The position numbers were made by a program, and so were the translations under genes. A model generated the notes under the pieces. The model searched no databases. It saw only the letters and a list, made by a program, of their open reading frames with translations, and was not told the origin of the DNA. Shown one piece after another: positions 10,301 through 19,895 of a stretch of 64,000 nucleotides of DNA (position 1 is its first letter; the number at the start of each line of letters is the position of its first letter). The DNA comes from Manis javanica (taxonomy: Eukaryota; Chordata; Mammalia; Pholidota; Manidae), in contig NC_133165.1 in assembly GCF_040802235.1 (NCBI RefSeq), forward strand, positions 45,397,629 to 45,461,628, in the 5' to 3' direction.

Positions 10301-13056
10301 TCCCCAAATTTAGGTGTTTGTGGGCCATTTCATAATTCCTGCCATATGGGCATATCATCCATAGTGTTACTACTTAATATATATATATATTTTATTACTT
10401 AATATTTTATTTACTTTAAATTTACTTAAAAAAAAAACTTAGCCCCATCCTAAGCAATGCAATCCAAGAAGTTTTGAATTTGATGTGCTTATTGTATATT
10501 TTTTCTAAGAAGCTATTAAATAATTTTAAAATATTTTATGCCACCAAAAATCATCTTGAATATCAATCATCATAGATATTTCATATTTGGAAAAAACCTG
10601 AGGTAAGTTAGCCCTCAAAAATAGCTGCCTCAAAAAAAAAAAAATAGCTGCCTCGTAGTTGTGGTTCTCAACCAACACTTATTGAATCTGAATCTCTACG
10701 ATGCCTTTAATCTTCTGTAGAATCTTTAATCCATTTTTTCCTTCTTTTCAGTCTTTCTTTCCTAACATCAAACTTCACAGGCTCTGATATCACACTGTAC
10801 AAAATCCTTACCAAAAGTCTTCCACTTGTGGGGTCCATCGCCAAGGTCATTCCTAAGTACTTGGAGGTATAGTTAGAACCTGTAGGCACCAGAAGATAGG
10901 TCTGGAGGAACTAAGGTGATCCAGGTGTGGTGGGGCTGGCCTCAGGTTCTCTGAGACACCATTCCTCCCAGCTCCCTCACCAGTTTACTCACCACTCAGG
11001 CTGACTGGTGAGCAGTGTCCAGTGCCTGGCTGGCACTGATAGAGGTTTCCTGAGCTGTTCCCCTCACCTGGAGCTCCCACAACAACCCTGATGAGAAATC
11101 TTGCCTGTGAGATGGAGTTGCCCAGGTCTTTACCCTCCCACTTCCACCCATTAAGGGGACTCAGACCCTCCACAAGGTATCTCAAAGTAATGCAGCCACT
11201 TCCCTTCAGGGAGGCTCCTGAGCCCCTACCTCTTCCTTATTGAATCCCAGATAAATAAGTCAATATGCCAGAATTCTACAAAGTTAAGGATCTTTTCCAT
11301 TTATAGTATAGAAAAACCAAAGTCCAGAGAATGATCTTCCAGAATGTCACATTATGAGTTCATTCAATCAGTCATCAATTCAGATGTCATTTACAGCATA
11401 CCGACTATATAATAGGCTGGGATATGTTATAGGGATGAGGGGCTAAAAGAGAAGAACAAAATCCCTGCCTTTAAGGAGCTCGCTGTCTAGTCAGGGAGAG
11501 AGTCAGAATCAAGGAGGTGTTTGTAAAGCCTTTCGGGGGGCTGATACATTCTCCCTTCTGTTAGGCACTTCGGTGGCACTTTGGCAATGGCTTGTCCTCA
11601 TCCTACTATCAGGTGACCTCGCTCCGGTTTCCAAGAACTCCCACCACAGACTCCTCCAGACGGGGAGGCCCTCACCACCTGTCCATATCACAGCCCGGCC
11701 AACCACGTGACTGCGTGACTGGCGTCCGTCCGCCCACGCGTGGGCTGGCTCTGAAGGGCAGGGAGGGCTTGGGGCAGCAGCTTACCTGTCTCCCACCTGC
11801 AGGACACGATACCCGAAATGCCTCCCGGCTTGTGGGAAGGAGAAGTTTTGCACATGCCGTACTTCCAGGTTGTAGCTCGAGGCCAGGGCTGAGGGAGACA
11901 AGGTGTTCAGCCACTTCCGGCCAGGGACCCCCGCAGGTGCTCCCAGGGCCGCAAGAACTGATTGGCTGCTGCCGTGGGGGCATCCTCCCAACCGCAAGCC
12001 TCCCGCGGGCGGCCCATCCCAAAGCCCCGGCTCCTTCCTCCCCAGGCCGCCCCCACCCAAGGCGGAGCTGGAGCCTGCCCGTTTGGACTTCCCCCTTGAG
12101 GACCCAGCTCCCAGGAAATCTGGAGCAGCTACTCCCTGCTACCCAGAACTCTGGCAGCGCCAGGGCCTGAAGGGCACAACTTCCCGTTTGGCCTTTCAGC
12201 AAAGGGTGGCCTGGAAGGCGGAGGTCCGTGAGAGAGGAGCAGACCAAAGAGGCCCCCTCAGCGATGGGGATGCCCCAAGGCAGGGTGCATCTCCCCACAC
12301 ACCCACTTCTCTTCTCCCTTGGGCCTGGGGCCCAGGCGCCCTGACAAGTCAGATAATTAGCCTCAGGCTTCCTCCTACAGACTCGGGGTTTCAAGATCCC
12401 CCATTCCTCCCTCTGCAGCTGCCTCCTCTCTCGTCTTGGCTCCCACAGTCGCCACCCCACCATGAACCAGTTGTTTCCTTAACCATTGGAGCTCAGATTC
12501 CCCCATTCTATCCCGCACCTCAGGCAGCCTAGTCACCATCCGCAAGCCCCAAACTGTCCTTTCTGGCCCTGCTTTCCATTCAGGCATCAGGCTTATTTCA
12601 CAGCATCCAAGGATGTCAGAGATGGCAGCCCTGCAATTTTCTCAGATGAAGAGACTTAGGCCCAGAAAAGGAAAAAGACTTACCTAAGACACCTGGAGAG
12701 GTAGTACCATGTGTAGAGTCCAGTTCCAGGTAACCATAAACCATCTGCATTTTTTAAGGGTCATCTCTCCCATCTCCCATTATTGCCACCTTTGTCTCCC
12801 TTTTTTTCCTCCATGCCTTGCCTAAACTTTGGACTCTGACTTTCTTTTCCCTCTTCTCCCTCCAGGACTCCTGGGCCCCACATTACCTATGGCCAATTCC
12901 ACCCCTAGAGCAGCTGCTAATTTACTGCTGTTCCACAAAGCCAGGCAGTTTTCCCCGGGCACAGACACAGGTCTCCTCCCCTCCCCTTCTCCCTTGCCTA
13001 CCAAAGAGAAAAGGCCCAGACAGCAGCAGCCTCATTACGATGATGCAGGTGTTCAT
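1194..13056 (-). CDS. ITGAL: Integrin alpha-L (CD11a) gene, coding exons 1-11 (3' part beyond the window)
   Basis: Eleven exons on the minus strand, all with AG/GT borders, join in phase into 402 codons: a 23-residue signal peptide, the first beta-propeller blades, the complete inserted I (von Willebrand A) domain at about residues 147-333, and the return into the propeller. Seen: the MIDAS motif DGSMS with Asp160 (mature 137), Thr229 (mature 206) and the TDGEATD stretch with Asp262 (mature 239). These three are the metal-site residues known for alpha-L. Family knowledge: the product pairs with beta-2 (ITGB2) as LFA-1 on the leukocyte surface and binds ICAMs. The I domain and IVIGAP-like propeller strands favour alpha-L over alpha-M/X/D, and the neighbouring SEPHS2 fits the human locus. 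No frameshift or stop lies in the exons, so the gene looks functional. Transmembrane and cytoplasmic parts lie beyond the left edge. Confidence 0.96.
1405..1478 (-). CDS. ITGAL: ITGAL exon 10
   Basis: 74 bp. It encodes [20 protein letters not shown], the linker from the I domain back into the propeller. The acceptor is CCTCAG and the donor GTGAGT at 1404-1399. Confidence 0.95.
1660..2560 (+). repeat. Old LINE2 (L2) copy in ITGAL intron 9
   Basis: Decayed L2-type sequence, with the familiar clauses for the CT-rich body, a run resembling CAGACTGCATC, and a 3' part about stable-cell phrases such as TAGCACTTATCACAATCTG. The borders are approximate and the copy has no coding capacity. Confidence 0.55.
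2975..3660 (+). repeat. MIR split by a MaLR LTR
   Basis: MIR-like sequence (CCAAGCACTTTGCTAAG at about 3022) resumes at about 3493 with TTATTATCCCCATTTATCAG. The gap is filled by the 449-bp LTR at 3044-3492, so the LTR landed inside the MIR. Confidence 0.55.
3044..3492 (+). repeat. MLT1-type MaLR solo LTR
   Basis: It begins TGTTAGGGCTTGAATTGTG and ends AAACTAACACA, with TG/CA ends. It has the diagnostic internal clauses GAGGTCATTAGAGTGGGCCC and a GTCCTTATAGAAAGGA stretch. Old and non-coding; the target duplication is not clear. Confidence 0.7.
3661..4219. other. ITGAL intron 9, unannotated part
   Basis: No recognisable element or exon apart from exon 9 starting at 4220. Confidence 0.5.
4220..4370 (-). 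CDS. ITGAL: ITGAL exon 9 (end of I domain)
   Basis: 151 bp. It encodes [20 protein letters not shown], then the last strand and the regulatory C-terminal helix with [12 protein letters not shown] and [10 protein letters not shown]. The acceptor is CTTACAG and the donor GTGAGT at 4219-4214. Confidence 0.96.
4518..4650 (-). CDS. ITGAL: ITGAL exon 8 (I domain, TDGEATD)
   Basis: 133 bp. It encodes [15 protein letters not shown], then [14 protein letters not shown] and the helix [11 protein letters not shown]. Asp262 (mature 239) is the MIDAS aspartate. The acceptor is AACACAG and the donor GTATGA at 4517-4512. The 3.66-kb intron 7 between this exon and exon 7 carries an L1 and an L2. Confidence 0.96.
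5270..5789 (+). mobile_element. 5'-truncated L1 in ITGAL intron 7
   Basis: The last ~520 bp of an L1, antisense to ITGAL: the end of ORF2 (GGATAAAGAAGATGTGGTAC at about 5292), the 3' UTR and an A-tail at 5774-5788. The 12-bp duplication AAAAGAAAGGAG flanks it at 5258-5269 and 5790-5801, so both borders are seen. Confidence 0.85.
5802..6230. other. ITGAL intron 7, no recognised feature
   Basis: Nothing recognised on either strand. Confidence 0.5.
6235..6865 (+). repeat. LINE2 (L2) 3' end
   Basis: Good L2 match by eye: GCAGCCAGAGGGATCCTTTT, then TTTGCTCAAAACTGCCAATG, then CCTCTGCCTGGAATGGTCTT, in the correct order. It ends near AGCACCTAGAACATGG. Confidence 0.75.
6866..7065 (+). repeat. hAT-Charlie-like DNA transposon remnant
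   Basis: It contains CAAATATTTACTATCTGGCC and GTGTTTGTATGGTCCATGAG, clauses of the Charlie/MER5-like non-autonomous DNA elements. The exact family and the borders are uncertain. Confidence 0.4.
7066..8313. other. ITGAL intron 7, no recognised feature
   Basis: No exon or clear repeat seen before exon 7 at 8314. Confidence 0.5.
8314..8459 (-). CDS. ITGAL: ITGAL exon 7 (I domain, MIDAS threonine)
   Basis: 146 bp. It encodes [14 protein letters not shown] through [15 protein letters not shown]. Thr229 (mature 206) is the MIDAS threonine. The acceptor is TTTTTTAG and the donor GTGAGT at 8313-8308. It leaves phase 2, completing Ala239 with exon 8. Confidence 0.96.
8460..9162. other. ITGAL intron 6, no recognised feature
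   Basis: Short intron. A 107-codon plus-strand frame here has no recognisable family signature and is taken as chance. Confidence 0.5.
9163..9293 (-). CDS. ITGAL: ITGAL exon 6 (start of I domain, MIDAS DGSMS)
   Basis: 131 bp. It encodes [17 protein letters not shown], the first beta strand of the I domain and the DxSxS metal motif (Asp160, Ser162, Ser164), then the first helix up to SNSSYQ. The acceptor is CTATAG and the donor GTAAAT at 9162-9157. Confidence 0.96.
9414..9531 (-). CDS. ITGAL: ITGAL exon 5
   Basis: 118 bp. It begins [13 protein letters not shown] and includes LSGLCYLF, the Cys-rich propeller stretch just before the I domain. The acceptor is CCTCCAG and the donor GTAAGG at 9413-9408. 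It leaves phase 1, completing Glu147 with exon 6. Confidence 0.95.
9610..10020 (+). repeat. Decayed L2-like sequence in ITGAL intron 4
   Basis: It includes clauses such as GACAAAGTCTAAACTCCTTAG and AACCTAGCACAATGCCTGGC, characteristic of L2 ends. Borders and family are approximate. Confidence 0.4.
10150..10365 (+). repeat. MIR SINE
   Basis: It contains the MIR core order: TGTGACCTTGGCCAAGTTTC, then TTAACTCCTTTGG, then a GTAAATGGGTATACTAATTCC block. Confidence 0.75.
10366..10811. other. ITGAL intron 4, AT-rich
   Basis: AT-rich sequence with a short TA run near 10376-10391 and two A-rich runs. No gene seen. Confidence 0.5.
10812..10879 (-). CDS. ITGAL: ITGAL exon 4
   Basis: 68 bp. It encodes [16 protein letters not shown], a propeller segment with one N-glycosylation sequon (NYT). 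The donor GTAAGG is at 10811-10806. It ends on a codon boundary. Confidence 0.94.
10993..11087 (-). CDS. ITGAL: ITGAL exon 3
   Basis: 95 bp. It encodes the FG-GAP strand [10 protein letters not shown] and the [12 protein letters not shown] segment with two Cys. The acceptor is TCATCAG and the donor GTGAGT at 10992-10987. It is in phase with both neighbours. Confidence 0.95.
11088..11785. other. ITGAL intron 2
   Basis: It begins with MIR-like debris (AAGGAGCTCGCTGTCTAGTC near 11474) and becomes GC-rich towards exon 2. No other gene seen. Confidence 0.45.
11786..11888 (-). CDS. ITGAL: ITGAL exon 2
   Basis: 103 bp. It encodes the end of the signal peptide, the mature N-terminus YNLEV and the first propeller strand with [11 protein letters not shown]. 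The acceptor (CCCTCAG) is at 11895-11889 and the donor GTAAG at 11785-11781. Phase in is 1 and out is 2; it splices in frame with exons 1 and 3. Confidence 0.95.
11889..13001. other. ITGAL intron 1, GC-rich
   Basis: GC-rich and CpG-containing near 11.9-12.2 kb. Long frames on both strands (up to 263 codons) are explained by the GC content. No protein family recognised. Confidence 0.5.
13002..13056 (-). CDS. ITGAL: ITGAL exon 1 coding part (start codon and signal peptide)
   Basis: The start ATG reads leftward from 13056. Eighteen codons plus one base follow: an N-terminal MNTC, then a hydrophobic Leu-rich core. The donor GT lies at 13001-13000 (GTAGGC). Joined to exon 2 it gives a signal peptide ending ALASS before mature YNLEV, the expected alpha-L N-terminus. 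This exon is too short to be found as an ORF. The 5' UTR is not delimited. Confidence 0.9.
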
Positions 13057-13480
13057 GTTTAAACAGCTGGAGGGGCCTGACCCAGGTTCAGTCTCAGAGG
13101 GCCCTTGGGATTTGCTGGCAACCTAGACAGGGTGAAAGAGGGAAATGATAATGCCCCAGGGCCTCCTGCAGTGGAACTTTCTCACAGAGGCGTCAGGATG
13201 GTGACACCGGGTGGGGTAAAAAGGGGGCTGTGCCTATAGGGGTTGTGAAACCGCATGGGTTGAGAGGAAGTATAAGCAGGTTAGACATTTCCTGTGCCTG
13301 CTTGCATTTTCACATCATCCAGGAGCACAAAGCACAGTAAGTAGATGACTGCTTCTCCTGCCCAAGAGCTGCTGCATCATAGTCTTTCACCAACACATGA
13401 ACTTGATTCTTTAAAGCTTAGCAGAGGACTGGTCAGACAGACTACAGTACACCCATAATGGAATGGAAGACACAAAAAAG
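13057..13480 (-). promoter_or_regulatory. ITGAL upstream region with RUNX- and ETS-type motifs
   Basis: This is the sequence just 5' of the ITGAL start codon. No clear TATA box is placed. It contains AACCGCA (13249-13255, a RUNX core read on the other strand), GAGGAAGT (13264-13271, ETS/PU.1 type) and a TTTCCTGT further out. RUNX and PU.1 are known regulators of myeloid and lymphoid integrin promoters. That these copies act here is inference, and the transcription start is not located. A truncated L1 begins about 435 bp upstream of the ATG. Confidence 0.45.
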
Positions 13481-13490
13481 AATGAGGAAG

Positions 13491-14598
13491 CAGCAAAGGA
13501 CACCATCAGCAGAATAAAAAGGCATCCTACAGTATGGGAGAATATATTTGTAAATGACATATTTGACAAGGGGTTAACATCCAAAATATGTAAAGAACTC
13601 ACAGGCCTCAACACCCAAAAAGCAAATAACCCTATTAAAAAATGGGCGGAGGATATGAGCAGAAACTTTTCCAAAGAAGAAAATCAGATGGCCCACAGGC
13701 ACATGAAAAGATGCTCCATGTTGCTAATTATAAGAAAAATGCAAATTAAAACCACAATGAGATATCACCTCACACCAGTTAGGATGGCCAACATAGAAAA
13801 GACTAGGAACAACAAATGCTGGTGAGGATGTGGAAAAAGGGGAACGAGCCCTCCTACACTGCTGGTGGGAATGTAAACTATTGCGGAAAGCAGTTCAACC
13901 ATTGTGGAAAGCAATATGGAGGTTCCTCAAAAAACTCAAAATAAAGATACCATTTGACCCAGGAATTCCACCCCTAGGAATTTACCCTAAGAATGCAGGA
14001 GCCCGGTTTGAAAAAAACATATGCACCCCTATGTTTATCACAGCACTATTTACAATAGCCAAGATATGGGAGCAACCTAAGTGCCCATCAGTAGCTGAAT
14101 GAATAAAGAAGAGGTGGTACATATACACAATGGAATATTATTCAGCTATAAGAAAGAAACAAATCTTACCATTTGCAACAACATGGATGGAGCTCAGTGA
14201 AATAAGTCAGACAGAGAAAGACAAATAACAAATGATTTCCCTCATTTGTGGAGTATAACAACGAAGCCAAACTGAAGGAACAAAATAGCAGCAGACTCAC
14301 AGACTCCAAGAAGGGACTAGTGGTTACCAAAGGGGAGGGGTGGGGGAAGGTGAGTGGGGAGGGAGAAGGGGATTGTGGGGTATCATGATTGGTAAACATG
14401 GTGTGCATGGGGTCATGGGGAATACAGGGTAGCTCAGAGAAGACAAATAGGGACTCTGTGTCATCTTACTACACTGATGGACAGTGACTGCAATGGGGTA
14501 TGGGGAGGGACTCGATAATAAGGGTGAATGTAATAACCACATTGTTTTTCTTGTGAAACCTTTGTAAGAGTGTATATCAACAATACCTTAATAAAAAA
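13491..14598 (+). mobile_element. 5'-truncated L1 upstream of ITGAL
   Basis: The 3' 1.1 kb of an L1: the C-terminal part of ORF2 (CACCATCAGCAGAATAAAAA onward, including the CTGCTGGTGGGAATG Cys-rich region), the 3' UTR and an A-rich tail. The 10-bp duplication AATGAGGAAG is at 13481-13490 and 14599-14608. ORF2 is interrupted by stops. Confidence 0.85.
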
Positions 14599-14739
14599 AA
14601 TGAGGAAGGAAAAAAAATGAGGTGGCTTTCTCTTGTCATTGAAAGATACCCATGATATACTGTTGAAGAAAAAGAGCAAGTTATAGAACAGTATATGTAT
14701 GAACTCATTTTAATTCTAAAAAACAAAAAATACTACTCA

Positions 14740-16075
14740 CAAAATGGGAGAAAATATTTGCAGCTCATATATCTGATATGGCACTTATATCCAGAATGTG
14801 TAAAGAACTCTTGCAACTAAACAATAAAATGACAAATAACCCAACTTTTTGAATAGACATTTCTCCAAAAATGATATATGAATGGTCACTATGAAAAGAT
14901 GCTCAACATCATTACTCATTAGAGAAATGCAAATTAAAATAAAATATCACTTCATAGCCACCAGGATGACAAAAATAAAAAAGAAAGAAAATAAAAGTTG
15001 GTGAGGATGTGAAGAAACTGGAACACTAGTATATCACCAGCAGGGGTGTAAAATGGTGCAGCCAACTGTTGAAAGCAGTTTGGCAATTTCTAAAAAAAGT
15101 TAAATAGAGAATTACCATATGCCCTACCAATTCCTAGGTACAGACCAAAAGAATAGAAAACATGTACACATGAATGCTTATAACAGCATTATTCATATTA
15201 GCCCCAAACTGGAAGCAACACAAATGTCCATCAACTGATGTGAGAGGATAAACATAATATGGTATGTCCATGCAGTGGAATATCATTCAGCCATAAAAAA
15301 GAATAAACATTATGTTAAATGAAAGAAGCCAGATACAAAAGAACACATGTTGTATGATTCTGTTAAATAAAATTGGACCTGGACATACATATCTTCATTT
15401 ACTTAAACCTTCACTCTCTCCCTGGTAACCTCATGCAAGAATTATTAACCTTATTTTATCTCCTCTTTCCTGAAGCTGATTGCTGTAAACAGAGGGTAAG
15501 TTGGTTGATGTTGGTTGACAAACTCAGTGTTGCAGAATTGATAGTTCAACATAAAATACTCCAGTTTTAACGTGGAATACTTCAAGACCAACATAAAGCA
15601 TACTAAGACCTCTGGATGATGTCAGAAGGCTGAAATCAGTGCATAACTTTGAGAAATGTCAAGACCCCTCAGTTTCTGCCTGAACCCACACATTCTTTGC
15701 TGATCATATATAAACCATCCCTCAGCTCAACCAAAAAGGCAGATTTGGGAATGCTCCTCTGCCTTCTTGTTAGGGTGCTGTCCTGATAGTAGAGCTTTCT
15801 CTGCTTCAAACACAGTGACTTACAGATTGGCTTACTGGGCGTCAGGCACACAAATCTGGATTTGAGGGTTTGGTAGTAAAATGTCAAGAATAGATGAATC
15901 TATAGAGACAAAAAGTAGATTAGTGGTTGCCAGGATTGGGGGAGTGGGGAAAGGGCAGTGACTGCTATGGATACAGGGTTCTTTTGCAGAGTGATACAAT
16001 GATAGTGGTGATGGTTGCACAACTAAATGTGAATATATTAAAAACCATGAAATTGTACACTTAAAGTGTTTTATG
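14740..16075 (+). repeat. Old L1M 3' end, interrupted
   Basis: Decayed L1M sequence from about 14740 (GGGAGAAAATATTTGCAGCT) to 15365. It resumes at about 15870 with the 3' UTR clause AGTGGTTGCCAGGATTGGGG and runs up to provirus 1. Its last bases continue beyond the provirus at 25400 (AATTATATCTCAAAAAA). Confidence 0.65.
15370..15870 (+). repeat. Probable solo LTR inside the old L1M
   Basis: A ~500-bp insert interrupts the L1M sequence. It has a TATA-like CATATATAAACC (about 15706) and an LTR-like layout, but neat TG/CA ends were not placed. The family is unknown. Confidence 0.4.
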
Positions 16076-16081
16076 GCATGT
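16076..16081 (+). repeat. Target-site duplication of provirus 1 (left)
   Basis: GCATGT directly before the TG of the 5' LTR. It is identical to 25394-25399 after the 3' LTR. Six bases is the usual length for betaretroviral integrase. Confidence 0.85.
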
Positions 16082-16620
16082 TGCTGGGAGTGAGCCTATG
16101 GACTTTTAAGCAATACTAGTTATGTAAGTCTTAAGACAACAGCAATCATTTCTGCAGTAAGGCAGAGTTGCTCTCCTAGCCAAATCAATATAGATCTTGC
16201 AGTCAGATTGCTAAGCAATGTTTCCTCCTCTGTTCTTTCCACTGGCCTTCTAACCCTGCCAAACTCCTGCTTCTTAAGAACACCCGCTGCCCCAGGGGAA
16301 AGCCCCACCCTTAAACCTCCCTCCCAAGGGACCCCACCCACAAGATGGAGAACTTCCTGCTTCTTTCCTGGGTCCTCGGTTCCCACCGGCGCCACCTGAA
16401 GCCCAATCACCTCTCTACACGTTCCCGCCGGTGCCAATTGAAGACCAATCACCTCTTTACATATATTTTTATCACAACCTATATAAATTGAGCCTGAGAA
16501 AAATTAAATTGGTCAGCTTAATCAGACATCCTGTCTTGCTGTCCGTTCTTTGTGTCTCTTGCCCCTTCATTCTCTCCTCCAGGTCGTCGACCCCCGTTGA
16601 TAGTCCTGCGGGTTGGGACA
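16082..16620 (+). repeat. 5' LTR of provirus 1
   Basis: 539 bp, TGCTGGG...GGGACA. TATA-type TATATAAA is at about 16480-16487 and a polyA-type ATTAAA at 16503-16508. Several differences from the 3' LTR are TG here for CG there, that is, CpG decay in this copy. Confidence 0.93.
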
Positions 16621-16622
16621 AC

Positions 16623-16640
16623 TGGCGCTCAACGGGCCCG
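16623..16640 (+). other. Primer binding site, Lys1,2-like
   Basis: TGGCGCTCAACGGGCCCG starts two bases after the LTR. The first 14 bases match the tRNA-Lys1,2 complement at 12 positions; later bases diverge. Lys1,2 priming is typical of type D and related betaretroviruses. Confidence 0.7.
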
Positions 16641-16801
16641 ACAGACCGGAGAGGCGAGAACGTTGCCCCCAGGAGGGTGGACCCACCCATGAAAGGAGGT
16701 GTCTGCAGCTATGAGACCCTTGCCAGAGTCGCCATGTTCTGAACCCGGCGTGAGACAGAGTCGTATATACTCAATCGGCGACACATTTGAGAAGGTAAGT
16801 C

Positions 16802-19141
16802 ATGGGGCAAGCATCCTCGCAAGATTTGTTTGTAGCTGGACTCAAAGAGTCCCTCAGGACACGAGGAACAAGGGTTAAGAAAAAAGATTTGAAACGTTTT
16901 TTAGTCTTTATTGAAGATGTGTGTCCCTGGTTCCCTCAAGAAGGGACCATTAGTGAAAAGAAATGGCGATGAGTAGGCGATTGCCTTCAAGACTGTTACA
17001 GAGTTTTTAGTCAAGAAAAAGTACCTGCATCAGCATTTAGGTATTGGAACCTTATCAATGATATCTTGCGCGTTCATCGTGAGTGGCCCGATTTACAAAA
17101 AGTTGTCATTGAGGGAGAAAAAAACCATGAGATCCCGCTCTCGTCCCCCCTCCGAGGCTTCTCGGCCAGCCTCCCCTTCTCTCAAAGAACATCCTTCAGA
17201 TTCCGCTGCAAACCCCTCTCAAATATCGGACAGACTTCCACCCTTACCGACTGTCGAGTCTCTTTCCCTGTCACTGATGGAAAAAGTTTCCTCCCCTAAT
17301 AACTCCGCTGACTCCCGTCCTCTCCCTGCTATCCCTCCCCCAAATATTTACCCTAGCCTCATCAACTTAAGTCCTGCTGAGCCCCTTGATCCCGCTGATG
17401 AAGCCACTTTAGAAGAAGAGGCAGCGCATTATAACAATCCTGACTGGCCACCTAAGGCCACTACCATCGCCCTTGCCTCTGCACTTCACCCACAAGCAGT
17501 AACCTTACCACCCTTCATTCCCCCGCCATGGTATCACTCCCCTGTTCTTGACCAAATGTTTCCCACCTTCTCCTCTCTCTCCCGTGTGCGTTACATGCTG
17601 CAAATGACCTCTCAGTCCTCAGACAGATGGTCAAAAATAGAAAAGAACAAATCCAACTCCTACAAGCCATTCGCGACCTAGATCAAGAGCTCTCCAAACT
17701 AACCCATTTAACCCACATCCCAAATTCTTCCTCTAAAAGAACTCCCCCTCCCTCGAAATCACTTTTTCACAAAACAAAAAAATCCCCAACCCTGTCCTGA
17801 CTTTTCCTGTCTCCCTACAGAGTGGGGTTTCTATTCCCCGGAGCCCCTCCCCTAAGTTATTTGACCCCGATAACCCTGAAGAAGAGAGCACTGATCCTGA
17901 TATGAGACAAGAAAGTCCCGTGAGTACTACTCTTGATGATAAAGCCCAGAGAGATTCATGGCACGACGATGGAGATGACCATCTAAACGATAGCCCTGAA
18001 GACCGAGCCGAAAGAGGCCCGTGTCCTAGCGACAGGCCTCCAGGGATGAGAGACCCAGCCCCTATAAAAAGAACATCCTTTTCACCCCTAGATATCCGAG
18101 CTCTAGAGAAGCTCAAGTCAGCTGTTTCCAATTATGGGCCTACCGCCCCATTTACTCTAGCTCTGTTAGAATCTATCACCAATGATTGGCTTACCCCAAA
18201 TGAATTCCATCAGCTTGCTCGCGCAGCCTTAAATGGGGGAGACTTTGTTCTTTGGAAAGCCGAGCTTGCCAAATTCGCTAAAGAAATCGAAAGTAAAAAT
18301 CTAACCCGACCCAGTTCCTGAGACTGGACAGCAAAAAAAAAGCTCCTTATAACACTCAAGCAGTCCAAGCACACTTTCCCACAGGCCTCTTGGCTCAAGT
18401 TAGACAAGTTGGCTTCGGAGCCTGGAAAAAGTTACCCCCTAAAAGAGCCGCTACTGCCGCTGTTACTAAGATATGGCAGGAAGCAGACGAGCCTTACAGC
18501 TCTTTTGTCAGCCGCCTCTGCACATGTTCGCAATCCAAGAGCCCGACAACCCTTTTATTAAACAGCTGGCTTTTGAGAATGCTAATCTGGTCTGTCAAGA
18601 ACTGCTTCAGCATCACCGCAAAGAGTCAGTGTCCGACTTCGTGCGCCTCTGTGCAGGCGCCGGAACTAGTCATGCCATTGGACTGGCTATCGAAGTTGCC
18701 TTGCAGAGGGCAGGCATTGCCTCAACACAAAAAACTTGCTTTAATTGCAAGCAGCCTGGCCATTTTGCCAAAGACTGCCCACAGCCCCGAGTCCCTCGGC
18801 CTCCCAATCCTGACCCCAATCCACCCCCTTTTAATAATCCTTGCAATACCCCCAAGACCAGTTAATCCGTCCCCCCCTCCACCCCTTGTCCCAGATGTCA
18901 TAAAGGATATCACTGGGCCAAAGAATGCCAGTCAAAAACCGATATACATGGTCTGCCCCTCCCTTTTAAGAACCAGGGAAACCCCTTCAGGGGGCAGCTG
19001 CCGGCCCCCCTGCAGAAGATGAACCCCAGGGCAATTGGGTTCATCCCCCCGACAGTAACCCAAAATCAATTTCAGACCTCTGGAGAGCCACAAAAAACAG
19101 CCCAGGATTGGACCTCTGTTCCACCACCAGTACAATATTGA
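16802..19141 (+). pseudogene. Provirus 1 gag (matrix, capsid, nucleocapsid), disrupted
   Basis: It starts MGQ, a myristoylation-type N-terminus, at 16802. TGA interrupts at codon 57 (16970-16972). The matrix frame runs on to about 17100, then jumps to the frame of 17058-17681, a Pro/Ser-rich region with a PPPWY-like late-domain candidate. Further shifts lead to the capsid blocks at 17902-18321 and 18390 to about 18510 (the latter with the IWQEADEPYSSFVSRL major-homology-like stretch) and to the nucleocapsid frame from 18473. Two CX2CX4HX4C zinc knuckles lie at 18737-18778 and 18887-18928, with an in-frame TAA between them (18863-18865). The zero frame ends with TGA at 19139-19141. Two knuckles point to a beta- rather than a gammaretrovirus. 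Confidence 0.9.
18976..19012 (+). promoter_or_regulatory. gag-pro -1 ribosomal frameshift signal
   Basis: The heptamer GGGAAAC (18976-18982) is in the correct phase with the nucleocapsid frame (zero-frame codons GGA AAC). Five bases later a GC-rich stem follows: CAGGGGGC (18988-18995) against GCCCCCCTG (19004-19012). Shifting by -1 leads directly into the open dUTPase-protease frame. Heptamer, phase, spacer and stem all fit known betaretroviral signals. Confidence 0.8.
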
Positions 19142-19895
19142 CTCCAGAAGAAGGGACAAAGCTTCTACAGATGGGCATCCGAGGGCCCCTCCCCCCTAAC
19201 ACTTTCGGCTTAATTCTGGGATGCGCTTCAGCCTCCCTAAAAGGGCTTCAAATATACCCTAGAGTAATTGATCCAGATTTCAAAGGAGAAATTCAGATCC
19301 TAGCCTCCACTCTTAAAGGCCCTCTATATATTCCAGCAGAATATACCCTTGCCCAACTTCTTCTCCTACCCCTTATCCCTTCCTCCAATAAGTGCCTTAA
19401 AGAGCACCATGAAACGAGTGACATAGGCACCACAGATGTCTATTGGACTCAACAAATTATGCGTGCCCGCCCCATGCTAACTCTGTCCTTAAATGGGAAA
19501 GCCTTTCAAGGCCTCCTAGACTCAGGAGCAGATGCCACTGTTATTGCCAAAGAGCAGTGGCCCCCTTCCTGGCCCCTTACAAACTCCACCACCCACCTAC
19601 AGGGAATCGGACAGTCACAAAACCCTTAAGTTAGTTCCCAGTCCCTTCATTAGTCAGACCAAGAAGGGAATTCAGGGACAGTTATTCCTTTTGTAATTCC
19701 TAGGGTTCCAGTCAATTTGTGGGGACGAGACATTCTCTCTCAAATGAATATTATTATGTGTAGCCCAAATGAGTTAGTAACCAAGCAAATGCTGACACAA
19801 GGCTACTTGCCCGGCCAAGGGTTAGGACAGAATGCACAAGGCATTAAAACTCCTGTGACCATCGTATCAAATACTCAGAGAAAGGGACTAGGATC

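Noticed and set aside
11592-12532. Long frames on both strands (up to 263 codons) in ITGAL introns 1-2
   Set aside because: They come from GC-rich sequence; the minus one contains exon 2 by read-through. No domain, low-complexity Pro/Gly/Arg composition.
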